In this document: in pieces, positions 7,649-14,517 of the stretch
Layout: every line of letters starts with the position of its first letter
Numbering within the stretch: position 1 is the stretch's first letter
Assembly (NCBI GenBank): GCA_016297775.1
Contig: JAEDGA010000019.1
Coordinates: 1-18,728, forward strand
DNA from: Candidatus Methanomethylophilaceae archaeon
Lineage (GTDB): Archaea; Thermoplasmatota; Thermoplasmata; Methanomassiliicoccales; Methanomethylophilaceae
Direction of reading: 5' to 3'
DNA length: 18,728 nucleotides
The notes under the pieces: model-generated
What the model saw: the letters and a program-made list of their open reading frames with translations, nothing else
What the model was told of the DNA's origin: nothing
Database searches by the model: none
Position numbers and translations under genes: made by a program

Positions 7649-8411
7649 GATCGCCGAGGCATTCTCCGACGGTAAGGCGTTCATAGCGTTCATCACCTGC
7701 GGGGATCCGGATCTGGAGACCACCGCCGCTGCGGTACGTTCAGCGGTCGGGAACGGTGCGGACCTGATAGAGCTGGGTATCCCGTTCTCCGATCCCACCG
7801 CGGAAGGCCCCACCATCCAGGGTGCTAACATACGTGCATTGAAAGGAGGGGTGACCACGGACAAGGTCTTCGACCTGGTGCGCGAACTCCGCAAGGATGT
7901 CACTGTCCCGATGGTATTCATGACCTACGCCAACGTGGTCTTCTCCTACGGTGCGGACAGGTTCATCTCCATCTGCGGGGACATCGGCATCGACGGACTG
8001 ATCCTCCCCGATCTGCCGTTCGAGGAGAAGGAGGAGTTCCTTCCCATATGCCACAGATATGGTGTGGATCTCATATCCCTGATAGCACCCACATCCGAGA
8101 ACCGCATAGCGATGATCGCGAAGGAGGCGGAGGGATTCCTGTACATCGTATCCAGTCTCGGAGTCACCGGTACCAGGAGCGAGATCAAGACCGATCTGGG
8201 ATCCATCGTCAAGGTGGTGAGGGAGAACACCGACATCCCCTGTGCGATAGGGTTCGGTATCTCCACACCCGAACAGGCGAAGGCCATGGCCGACATCTCG
8301 GACGGCGCCATCGTCGGTTCAGCGATAATAAAGATACTGGAGAGGTACGGCAGGGATGCCCCGGAACATGTCGGGGAGTATGTGAGGTCCATGAAGGATG
8401 CCCTCAGGTGA
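7641..8411 (+). CDS. trpA: tryptophan synthase alpha chain
   Basis: TrpA (256 aa) cleaves indole-3-glycerol phosphate and hands indole to TrpB. The catalytic glutamate is E44 in LIELGIPFSDP. The position matching the second catalytic residue, D60 of Salmonella, is glutamate here (E55, in PTAEGP; codon GAA at 7803-7805). I recall similar TAEGP sequences in some Firmicutes TrpA proteins, so it is probably a natural variant, not a defect. Phosphate-binding glycines (GFGIS, GSAI) are present near the C-terminus. The ATG at 7641 has GAGGGGAGG just upstream and overlaps trpB by 8 bp. The longer in-frame start inside trpB is unlikely. It is the last trp gene and is followed by a hairpin. Confidence 0.96.
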   Translation: MSRIAEAFSDGKAFIAFITCGDPDLETTAAAVRSAVGNGADLIELGIPFSDPTAEGPTIQGANIRALKGGVTTDKVFDLVRELRKDVTVPMVFMTYANVVFSYGADRFISICGDIGIDGLILPDLPFEEKEEFLPICHRYGVDLISLIAPTSENRIAMIAKEAEGFLYIVSSLGVTGTRSEIKTDLGSIVKVVRENTDIPCAIGFGISTPEQAKAMADISDGAIVGSAIIKILERYGRDAPEHVGEYVRSMKDALR

Positions 8412-8559
8412 ACGATCCCGGGCACGTACGTATCGTGACGGTACGTACGCGACCCCTGTCGTTCCACGGAGGGTCCATATCCGTCGGGATCGCGGATGAC
8501 ACCATATCCTACCTGAATATGTGCCAACGGAGAAATATCCGATAGATGTTGGTCGTTCG
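8412..8559. other. trpA-dtdA intergenic region
   Basis: Beyond the hairpin at 8425-8449, this stretch holds two copies of CCATATCC (8475-8482 and 8502-8509), 27 bp apart, and AT-rich AAATATCC (8533-8540), which could serve as a weak TATA box for dtdA. I see no convincing gene. Confidence 0.35.
8425..8449. repeat. inverted repeat (hairpin) after trpA
   Basis: C plus GTACGTA (8425-8432) pairs with TACGTAC plus G (8442-8449) across a 9-nt loop, giving an 8-bp stem 14 nt after the trpA stop. The right arm also contains the perfect palindrome GTACGTAC (8441-8448). No T-run follows, so it is not a simple U-rich terminator. It could be an mRNA 3'-end stabiliser or a protein-binding site. Confidence 0.5.
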
Positions 8560-9402
8560 ATGTCCAGATTGTTGATATGCTGCGAGGAGGACCTTCCCTC
8601 GGTCAATATGAACAAATGCCTCAGGGAGCAGGGCGGTTGGGAGGAACTCGGTTCCGATGCCAACGGAAGCTACTGTGCCAGAGGTGATGATGCGATCATG
8701 ACCATCAAGGACAAGCACATCACCCACGAGGACATCGACGTGCACGCCGAGGCATTCGGCATACATGTCGACGAGGTCGTGTTCATGTCCAGGCACAGCG
8801 CCGCCAGCGGCATACCCACGCTCACCGTACACCCGATAGGCAACTACAAGGGTGCCGAGTTCGGTGGACGCGACCGTACCCTGGTCAGATCGGCACCGTC
8901 ATCCATGAGTTCCGCTCTGAGATCGATATTCAGACATAACGATACCGACGTTTACAACGTATCGTTCGAGGTCACGCATCACGGTCCGTATCTGGAAAGA
9001 CCCACCTATTTCATCGAGATCGGTTCGGACGAATCCCATTGGGGGGACATGCATGCCGCGGAGATACTCTCATCCGTGCTCATGGATGCCGAACCTTCTG
9101 AAGGACACGTCAAGGCGATCGGCGTGGGTGGTGGACATTACGCACCCAGATTCACCGAGGCCGTGTGCAAGTACAAGGTGGACATCGGGCACATGATCCC
9201 GGTGTACCAGATAGACGGAATGGATGACGACACGGTCATCGATTATCTGAAGAAGGCATGTGCGGCCACCGAGGACACCAAGTGTGTATATCTGCACAGG
9301 AAGTCCTTCAAAGGTCCGGAGGAGAGAAGGGTCAAGGGTTTGATCGAGTCCCTGGGCCTGGAATTGATCGGCTCCAAGGATCTCGATCCGATCGATCAGT
9401 GA
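8560..9402 (+). CDS. dtdA: D-aminoacyl-tRNA deacylase (GEK1/DtdA type)
   Basis: This enzyme (280 aa) hydrolyses D-amino acids from mischarged tRNAs. It is the archaeal and plant type, unrelated to bacterial Dtd. Family signatures are SRHSAASGIPTLTVHPIGN (77-95), EVTHHGP (137-143), the FIEIGS segment (151-156) and GVGGGHYAP (188-196). The histidine-rich motifs are the likely metal site (the family is known to need zinc). The ATG at 8560 gives the usual MSRLLI-type start. An in-frame GTG at 8521 would add 13 unconserved residues. No Shine-Dalgarno sequence precedes 8560, and an AT-rich element lies about 25 bp upstream, so the transcript may be leaderless. It follows trp but seems separately transcribed. 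Its stop overlaps the convergent pyrH stop by 7 bp. Confidence 0.93.
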   Translation: MSRLLICCEEDLPSVNMNKCLREQGGWEELGSDANGSYCARGDDAIMTIKDKHITHEDIDVHAEAFGIHVDEVVFMSRHSAASGIPTLTVHPIGNYKGAEFGGRDRTLVRSAPSSMSSALRSIFRHNDTDVYNVSFEVTHHGPYLERPTYFIEIGSDESHWGDMHAAEILSSVLMDAEPSEGHVKAIGVGGGHYAPRFTEAVCKYKVDIGHMIPVYQIDGMDDDTVIDYLKKACAATEDTKCVYLHRKSFKGPEERRVKGLIESLGLELIGSKDLDPIDQ

Positions 9403-10079
9403 GAGTCCACGAAGGTACCTTTGATCTCATTGCCGAGGATGGCGTTCCTCAGTTCCTCGATGTCCCTTCCGTTCACCATGAAAAGATCGATGTTCTCCTC
9501 CATGGCGATCCTGACACCAAGGGGATCGAAGACGCAGGACTTTCCCGCATCGTGATCGTCGTAGACCACTTCCTTCAACTCGGCGATGGTCATCTTGGAG
9601 AACCTCTTGGCATCGGGGTTCTTCCTGGGATCGTCGGAGTATACCGCATCGACGTTGCTGGCATTGACGATCCTGTCCGCCTTGAGTTCCTTCGCTATCA
9701 TGGCGGCGACGGCATCGGTGGTGTGTCCGGGTTCGGTGCCTCCCATGACCACGACCTTGCCGGGCGCGGACATCCTGGCACACTCCTCGGCCTTGAGAGG
9801 TATCTCGCTGTTGGAGATGTCCCCGAGCGCGACGGTCAGCAGTTTCGCGTTGACCCTGGTGATGCCGATACCCAGTTCGTCGAGCTGGTACAGTGTGCCT
9901 CCCAGCTCCTTCGCGGTCTCGGAATAATAGCGGGACATCTTGCCTCCGCCAACGACCACGGCCACCTGTACCGTGTCCGACACCTCCTTCAGCATGTTCG
10001 CGAGTGCACCTATGTACTTGGCATCGTCATTCCCCGGGATGAGCACAGAGCCACCCACGGAAACCACCACTTTATCCAT
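9396..10079 (-). CDS. pyrH: UMP kinase (archaeal type)
   Basis: UMP kinase (227 aa) phosphorylates UMP to UDP with ATP in pyrimidine nucleotide synthesis. It belongs to the amino-acid kinase fold, not the adenylate-kinase fold. Visible motifs are VGGS (8-11), VVVGGGK (41-47), DELGIGITRVNA (67-78), GGTEPGHTTDA (113-123) and NASNVDAVYSDDP (about 139-151). At about 225 residues it matches archaeal rather than bacterial PyrH. It converges on dtdA with a 7-bp 3' overlap and diverges from the aRF1 gene, with 69 bp between start codons, so the two promoters must overlap. No clear ribosome-binding site precedes the ATG. Confidence 0.95.
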   Translation of the reverse strand: MDKVVVSVGGSVLIPGNDDAKYIGALANMLKEVSDTVQVAVVVGGGKMSRYYSETAKELGGTLYQLDELGIGITRVNAKLLTVALGDISNSEIPLKAEECARMSAPGKVVVMGGTEPGHTTDAVAAMIAKELKADRIVNASNVDAVYSDDPRKNPDAKRFSKMTIAELKEVVYDDHDAGKSCVFDPLGVRIAMEENIDLFMVNGRDIEELRNAILGNEIKGTFVDSH

Positions 10080-10094
10080 GATTTACCAGCAATA

Positions 10095-10110
10095 CCTTTA
10101 TTATTAATTT
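10095..10110. promoter_or_regulatory. shared AT-rich divergent promoter core (pyrH and aRF1 genes)
   Basis: The 69-bp gap between the two ATGs contains one strong AT block, CCTTTATTATTAATTT. On the plus strand TTTATTATTAA (10097-10107) would start aRF1 transcription near 10130, about 19 nt before its ATG. On the minus strand the TTAATAATAAAGG reading would start pyrH transcription about 10 nt or less before its ATG. The two transcription complexes probably compete for this block. Confidence 0.5.
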
Positions 10111-10148
10111 GTATTGTCCTTCTTCGATATCAGTCGCGGGAGAATAAT

Positions 10149-11384
10149 ATGGCAGAGAGCGGTTCAGTAGAGAGGGCGAAATACGATTTCAAGAAGGCCA
10201 TGCAGGAGCTTACCAGCGTCAGGGGACGCGGAACGGAACTCATTTCCGTGTACATCCCCCCGACCAAACAGATCTCCGATGTCATGGCATACCTCAGGGA
10301 CGAGTACTCGCAGTCGTCCAACATCAAGTCGAAGAGCACTATGAAGAACGTTCAGAGTGCCATCGATTCGATAATGTCGCGACTCAAAACGTACAAGGAG
10401 ATCCCCCCGAACGGTGTGGTCATCTTCTGCGGAGAGGTCCCCAGAGCAGGGGACCAGACCAAGATGGTACAATACGTGATCGATCCTCCGGAGTCCATCA
10501 CCGCATTCCTCTACAGGTGCGACTCCACATTCTTCACCGATCCTCTTGACGTGATGCTCCTCGACAAGAAGTACTATGGTCTGATCGTCATCGACAGGAA
10601 GGAGGCCACCATAGGTATGCTGTCGGGAAGCAGGATCCAGGTGCTGAAGCACTTCGATTCTCTCGTTCCCTCCAAGCACCATCAGGGAGGTCAGTCATCC
10701 GTCCGTTTCGAGAGGCTGATCGAGATCGCGGCACACGAGTTCTTCAAGAAGGTGGCCGACAACGCCACCACCGTCTTCCTGGACAGCATCCTCGATCTCC
10801 AGGGTATCCTCATCGGAGGTCCCGGATCCACCAAGGACTTCTTCATCAAGGAAGGATACCTGCACCACGAGCTTCAGAAGAAGGTCGTCAGCCCCCTGTT
10901 CGATACCGGATACACGGACGAGTTCGGACTGAAGGAACTGGTCGACAACGCTAAGGATGCCATCATAGGCATGGACCTTCTGAAGGAGAAGACTCTCGTC
11001 CAGAGACTGCTCACCGAGATCAGGAAGCCCGACGGAGGATTATCCTCATACGGAGAGAACATCGTCAGGGATGCACTCAACATGAGTGCCGTCGATACCC
11101 TCCTGCTCTCCGAGGGACTCAGCAAGAGGCGCATATACGTGTCCTGTCCCGCCGGACACGTGTACGAGGATACCGTCAACGATGCAGACGACAAGGTCCA
11201 GTGCAAGGTCTGCGGTGCCAACGCCGAAGTGACCAAGAACGAGGACCTGGTCGATGATTTCTTCGAGCTCGCCGAGCCTTACAACACCAAGGTTGAGATT
11301 ATCTCCATGGATTCGGAGGAGGGTCAGATGCTGATGGCCGCCTTCGGAGGTATCGCAGCCATCCTCAGATACAAAATCCAGTGA
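10149..11384 (+). CDS. prf1: archaeal peptide chain release factor 1 (aRF1)
   Basis: aRF1 (411 aa) recognises stop codons and triggers peptide release on the ribosome. It is homologous to eRF1 and unrelated to bacterial RF1/RF2. The stop-codon-reading N-domain has NIKS (58-61) and the YxCxxxF element as YRCDSTF (122-128). The catalytic middle domain has GGQ (180-182) in HHQGGQSS. The C-domain includes a zinc-ribbon-like insert with two CxxxH/CxxC-type pairs (CPAGH and CKVCG). All functional motifs are intact. The start ATG has GGGAGA upstream. A longer open frame running back through pyrH is an artefact. It precedes argS by 10 bp and is probably co-transcribed with it. In the suspected host group, how aRF1 deals with UAG is of special interest. 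Confidence 0.97.
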   Translation: MAESGSVERAKYDFKKAMQELTSVRGRGTELISVYIPPTKQISDVMAYLRDEYSQSSNIKSKSTMKNVQSAIDSIMSRLKTYKEIPPNGVVIFCGEVPRAGDQTKMVQYVIDPPESITAFLYRCDSTFFTDPLDVMLLDKKYYGLIVIDRKEATIGMLSGSRIQVLKHFDSLVPSKHHQGGQSSVRFERLIEIAAHEFFKKVADNATTVFLDSILDLQGILIGGPGSTKDFFIKEGYLHHELQKKVVSPLFDTGYTDEFGLKELVDNAKDAIIGMDLLKEKTLVQRLLTEIRKPDGGLSSYGENIVRDALNMSAVDTLLLSEGLSKRRIYVSCPAGHVYEDTVNDADDKVQCKVCGANAEVTKNEDLVDDFFELAEPYNTKVEIISMDSEEGQMLMAAFGGIAAILRYKIQ

Positions 11385-11394
11385 TGTGATCAAT

Positions 11395-13161
11395 ATGTCC
11401 GCAAAAGATCAATTCGAGGCCGAGGTAGTGTCCTCGGTGAAGAATGCGTTGAAAGACATGGGTGCGGCAGACATCGAGTTCCGTACGGAGGTACCTCCCA
11501 CGGACGCAGCCGATCTTGCCGTACCTTGCTTCCAGATGTCCAAGGCACTCAGGAAGGCACCCGCCGCCATCGCGGAGGACATAGCATCCAGGATCCCGGT
11601 ATCCGGCACCATTTCCGCGGTATCCGCCGTCAACGGATATCTCAACTTCAAGATGGACGAGAAGCTTCTGGTGGAAGGTACCCTCAAGGAAATCCTCGGT
11701 TCCGGGGTCTGCTACGGCTCCGGACCCAAGAAGAACGTCAGGGTCAACGTGGAACACACATCCACCAACCCCACCGGACCCATCCACGTCGGACGTGCAA
11801 GGAACCCTGTCATCGGAGACACGCTCGCACGTGCGTTCGCCATGTGCGGATACGACGTATCCACCGAGTACTACGTCAACGATGTTGGAAAGCAGGTGGT
11901 CATCCTCACATGGGGTGTCAACAACCTCACCGAGGAGCAGGCCAAGGAGGAGCGCGACAGGTGGGCCAAGGAGCACGAGAAGGACGGACAGATCGAGGAT
12001 CGCGACAAGACCGATCACAAGTGGGTCGCGTTCTACCGTCTCGCCAACAGGATGATGGAGTCCGATCCCAAGGTACAGGCGGAGATCTCCGACATGCTCA
12101 GGAGGTTCGAGGCCGGGGACCATGAGGTCATAGACATAGTCAGAGAGACCGCCGAAGGCATGCTCGACGGACTCAGGACCACACTCGGGAACATCGGCGT
12201 CACCCTCGACACCTACACCTGGGAATCCCGTTTCATAGCGGACGGTTCCGCCAAGGAGGTCGTGGAAAGGATCAAGGGATCCAAGGATGCCGGTCAGGAG
12301 GAGAACGGTGCATGGTACGTGGATCTCAAGGATTACGGTATCCACGGAAAGAACACCAAGTTCACCTTCACCAGGGCGGACGGTACCACCCTGTACACCA
12401 CCAGGGACATCGCGTACCATCTGGACAAGTTCAAGAGGGCCGACAGGGTCATCGACGTCCTTGGAGAGGACCAGAAGCTCGGAAGCAAGCAGCTCTGTTC
12501 GGTCCTGGACATCCTGGGATGCGAGAGGATGCCGGAACCCATGTTCTATTCGTTCGTATCCCTGCCCGAGGGCAAGATGTCCACCAGGAAGGGTGTGGTC
12601 GTATATCTGGACGATCTGATCGACGAGGCCGTTGCACGCGCATACGAGGAGATCGCCAAGAGGCGCACCGACATCCCCGAGGAGAAGATGCGCGAGATCG
12701 CAAAGGCGGTCGGAATCGGAGCCATCAGGTACAACATCGTACGTGTCCAGCCCGAGAAGCAGTTCGTCTTCACCTGGGACGATGCCCTCAACTTCGACGG
12801 TAACAGCGGACCCTTCGTGCAGTACGCTCACGCCAGGGCCTGCAGTCTCCTGAGGAAGTCCGGAGGTTACGAGGCCGATACCGATGCATCCAAACTCTCC
12901 GACGTATCCGAGATCAGGTTGGTCAAGGCGTTGTCCAGGTTCCCCGATGTGGTCAGATCCGCCGCGGAGGATAGGCGCATACACCTCCTTCCGGCATACG
13001 CACACGAGGTCGCATCCGCGTTCAACCAGTTCTACGCATCCGTACCCATCCTGACCGCGGGCGAGTCCAAGGATGCCCGCATGACACTTGTGGACTGCAC
13101 TAGGATCGTTCTCGCCAACGTCCTGCGCACCATGGGTATCGCCGCACCGGAGGAGATGTGA
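11395..13161 (+). CDS. argS: arginyl-tRNA synthetase
   Basis: ArgRS (588 aa) charges tRNA-Arg; it is a class I synthetase that needs tRNA for amino-acid activation. The N-terminal tRNA-binding domain occupies about the first 110 residues. The HIGH-type signature is HVGR (131-134) in NPTGPIHVGRARN, and the KMSK-type loop is KMSTRKG (394-400). The C-terminal DALR-type anticodon-binding domain begins around GPFVQYAHARA and is full length. The start is the ATG at 11395; an in-frame GTG three codons upstream (11386) is possible but lies almost on the aRF1 stop. The gene lies between the aRF1 gene and a GNAT acetyltransferase gene with 10-bp and 1-bp gaps, giving a translation-related operon. Confidence 0.96.
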   Translation: MSAKDQFEAEVVSSVKNALKDMGAADIEFRTEVPPTDAADLAVPCFQMSKALRKAPAAIAEDIASRIPVSGTISAVSAVNGYLNFKMDEKLLVEGTLKEILGSGVCYGSGPKKNVRVNVEHTSTNPTGPIHVGRARNPVIGDTLARAFAMCGYDVSTEYYVNDVGKQVVILTWGVNNLTEEQAKEERDRWAKEHEKDGQIEDRDKTDHKWVAFYRLANRMMESDPKVQAEISDMLRRFEAGDHEVIDIVRETAEGMLDGLRTTLGNIGVTLDTYTWESRFIADGSAKEVVERIKGSKDAGQEENGAWYVDLKDYGIHGKNTKFTFTRADGTTLYTTRDIAYHLDKFKRADRVIDVLGEDQKLGSKQLCSVLDILGCERMPEPMFYSFVSLPEGKMSTRKGVVVYLDDLIDEAVARAYEEIAKRRTDIPEEKMREIAKAVGIGAIRYNIVRVQPEKQFVFTWDDALNFDGNSGPFVQYAHARACSLLRKSGGYEADTDASKLSDVSEIRLVKALSRFPDVVRSAAEDRRIHLLPAYAHEVASAFNQFYASVPILTAGESKDARMTLVDCTRIVLANVLRTMGIAAPEEM

Positions 13162-13162
13162 G

Positions 13163-13675
13163 ATGGAGATCCGCCCCATGAAGCTCAAGGACCTGGTGAA
13201 GGTTCGCGATCTGGAGATGGATTGTATCAAGGAATACTTCTCCAAGACCCTTGAGAACAAATGGGAGGATCTTCCGCAGGAATGGAAGGACGGTCTTGGT
13301 GCAAGCTGCAGGGGATCGTACCAGCTCTACATCGACTCGGGGCTGAGTTTCGTGGCAGAGGAGGACGGAGAGATCATGGGCTTCATCTTCGCACAGATGC
13401 TGCACCATGTATACAACGTCGAGAACCTCGTCTGGATCGAGAACATGGGCGTACATCCGTACTTCAGGCGCATGGGGATCGGTTACAAGCTCCTGCGCAA
13501 GGTGGCGGAGACCGGTATGGAGATGGGTTCCACCGTCGTGCACAGCGCGATACAGCCCGATAACCTTCCATCCATCATGCTCCACAAGAAGCTGGGATTC
13601 TTCATGGACAGACGTGAGGTCGCTCTTCTCGATCTCAACGATCTCCGCAAGAAGGGACACCCCGGTTCTGTGTGA
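13163..13675 (+). CDS. GNAT-family N-acetyltransferase (RimI-like)
   Basis: This 170-residue protein is a Gcn5-related acetyltransferase that transfers acetyl from acetyl-CoA to an amine. The acetyl-CoA pyrophosphate-binding signature is RRMGIG (102-107) after the strand IENMGVHPYF, and a C-terminal HKKLGFF element matches the end of RimI-like GNAT domains. An inserted segment rich in W, E and K (about 25-60) precedes the core. The substrate cannot be read from the sequence. Archaeal RimI-like enzymes acetylate protein N-termini, and its place 1 bp after argS suggests a translation-linked role, but this is inference. T-rich DNA follows at 13705-13709. Confidence 0.85.
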   Translation: MEIRPMKLKDLVKVRDLEMDCIKEYFSKTLENKWEDLPQEWKDGLGASCRGSYQLYIDSGLSFVAEEDGEIMGFIFAQMLHHVYNVENLVWIENMGVHPYFRRMGIGYKLLRKVAETGMEMGSTVVHSAIQPDNLPSIMLHKKLGFFMDRREVALLDLNDLRKKGHPGSV

Positions 13676-13897
13676 GAACATCGAAAACCCTTTCATTATC
13701 AATCTTTTTCATGTTATTATTGATATTTCAGACTCTTTGATGAATCGTGTGGTTACATGGGTATGGTCTTCGCTTCGTGAGGACATACTTTGTGAGAACT
13801 CGATTACCCACACAAAACATCGAAGAGGCGAAAACATCATAGACGGTCCGCCCCCTTCCGGGGGCAGGGCCGTCCTAAGAAAGAAATCGTTTTGCTA
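13676..13897. other. convergent intergenic region with U-rich terminator and GC-rich hairpin
   Basis: Two genes converge here. Just after the GNAT stop, TATCAAT (13697-13703) and ATTGATA (13719-13725) form an inverted repeat enclosing the run TTTTT (13705-13709), a likely U-rich archaeal terminator for the plus strand. The middle section (about 13735-13840) has no clear ORF, and I cannot assign it. Confidence 0.45.
13842..13874 (-). terminator. strong GC-rich hairpin, possible terminator of the purP operon
   Basis: GACGGTCC-GCCCCC (13842-13855) pairs with GGGGGC-A-GGGCCGTC (13860-13874) across a TTCC loop. The stem is 14 bp with one bulged A and one G-T pair. It lies 24 nt past the stop of the minus-strand membrane-protein gene. 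A weak TATGATGTTTT follows on that strand. It is the most stable hairpin I saw in the window. A terminator or 3'-stabilising role is inferred. Confidence 0.5.
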
Positions 13898-14506
13898 TCA
13901 GTTGCGTTTGGACTTCCTGCCGTCTTCGTACTTGGTCTTCGCGGCCCCCTTGCCCTTGACGGACTCGAGTGCCTTGGCTTCCTTCCTGGCCGCCCTCTCG
14001 GGTGCTCCGCGGAAGTAGAAGTATGCGATCAGAAGGATCGCGATGATGATGACCACGACGATGACATAAGTGACCCAGTCCTTCCAGATGGAGTGCGATA
14101 CGCTGATCTCGAAGGGTCCGTCCACGTTGAGTTCGACGGGAGATGCAGGATCGGTGTTGTCGTAGAGGTACACCTTGACGTACTTGTTGCCGGCGGAACC
14201 GTATCCGAATCCGAGGGTGATCTCTTTGTTCGCCGTCTCGGGGTCGATGGTGGCGGTGGCGCTGGCAAGCTCGTTACCGTCAAGGTCCTTGATGACGACC
14301 TTGACATCCATCGAATTGGTGGTACTGTCGTTGGAGACGTATACGGTGAAGCTTCCGTTGTCCATGTCGGTGAAGCCGCCGTATGTGGCGGAATTTCCGA
14401 AGTGTACATTCGCCGCGTCCGCACCGTCCGCAAATGCCATGCCTGCGAATGCGGCAACGAACAGGCACAGTGCTACGCTTATTATTGCTCTGTTGGTCGT
14501 GTTCAA
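13898..14506 (-). CDS. secreted, C-terminally membrane-anchored protein of unknown function
   Basis: I do not recognise a family. The 202-residue product has an N-terminal hydrophobic segment (about 7-26) ending in AFA followed by DG, like a signal peptide. An acidic, Thr/Ser-rich region of about 110 residues follows, likely a beta-sandwich exposed outside. One transmembrane helix (about 144-165) and a strongly basic 37-residue tail (K, R and A rich) end the protein. That topology places the tail in the cytoplasm. I chose a TTG start at 14506 because AGGTG lies 7 nt upstream and the N-terminus then reads as a normal signal peptide. A GTG at 14521, overlapping the purP stop, would add five residues. 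It directly follows purP and is likely co-transcribed, without an evident functional link. Confidence 0.75.
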   Translation of the reverse strand: MNTTNRAIISVALCLFVAAFAGMAFADGADAANVHFGNSATYGGFTDMDNGSFTVYVSNDSTTNSMDVKVVIKDLDGNELASATATIDPETANKEITLGFGYGSAGNKYVKVYLYDNTDPASPVELNVDGPFEISVSHSIWKDWVTYVIVVVIIIAILLIAYFYFRGAPERAARKEAKALESVKGKGAAKTKYEDGRKSKRN

Positions 14507-14517
14507 ATCTCTGCACC

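Noticed and set aside
6623..7921. A 432-codon open frame on the minus strand opposite trpB and trpA
   Set aside because: It covers two well-conserved genes and their overlap and has no family features of its own. It is a shadow frame.
7641..8411. TrpA as a degenerate or inactive gene because of the D-to-E change
   Set aside because: The reading frame, E44, phosphate-binding loops and operon coupling are all intact, which argues for a functional natural variant.
8475..8509. A direct repeat of CCATATCC in the trpA-dtdA gap
   Set aside because: There are only two 8-bp copies, with no symmetry and no fixed relation to a promoter. This is weak enough to be chance.
8521..8559. A GTG start extending the D-aminoacyl-tRNA deacylase by 13 residues
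   Set aside because: Family members begin close to the MSRLLI position, and no ribosome-binding site precedes the GTG.
11365..13260. A 631-codon open frame on the minus strand opposite argS
   Set aside because: It is antisense to a complete ArgRS with all signature motifs. Its translation is low in complexity and shows no domain. Long antisense frames are expected from the codon bias of this DNA.
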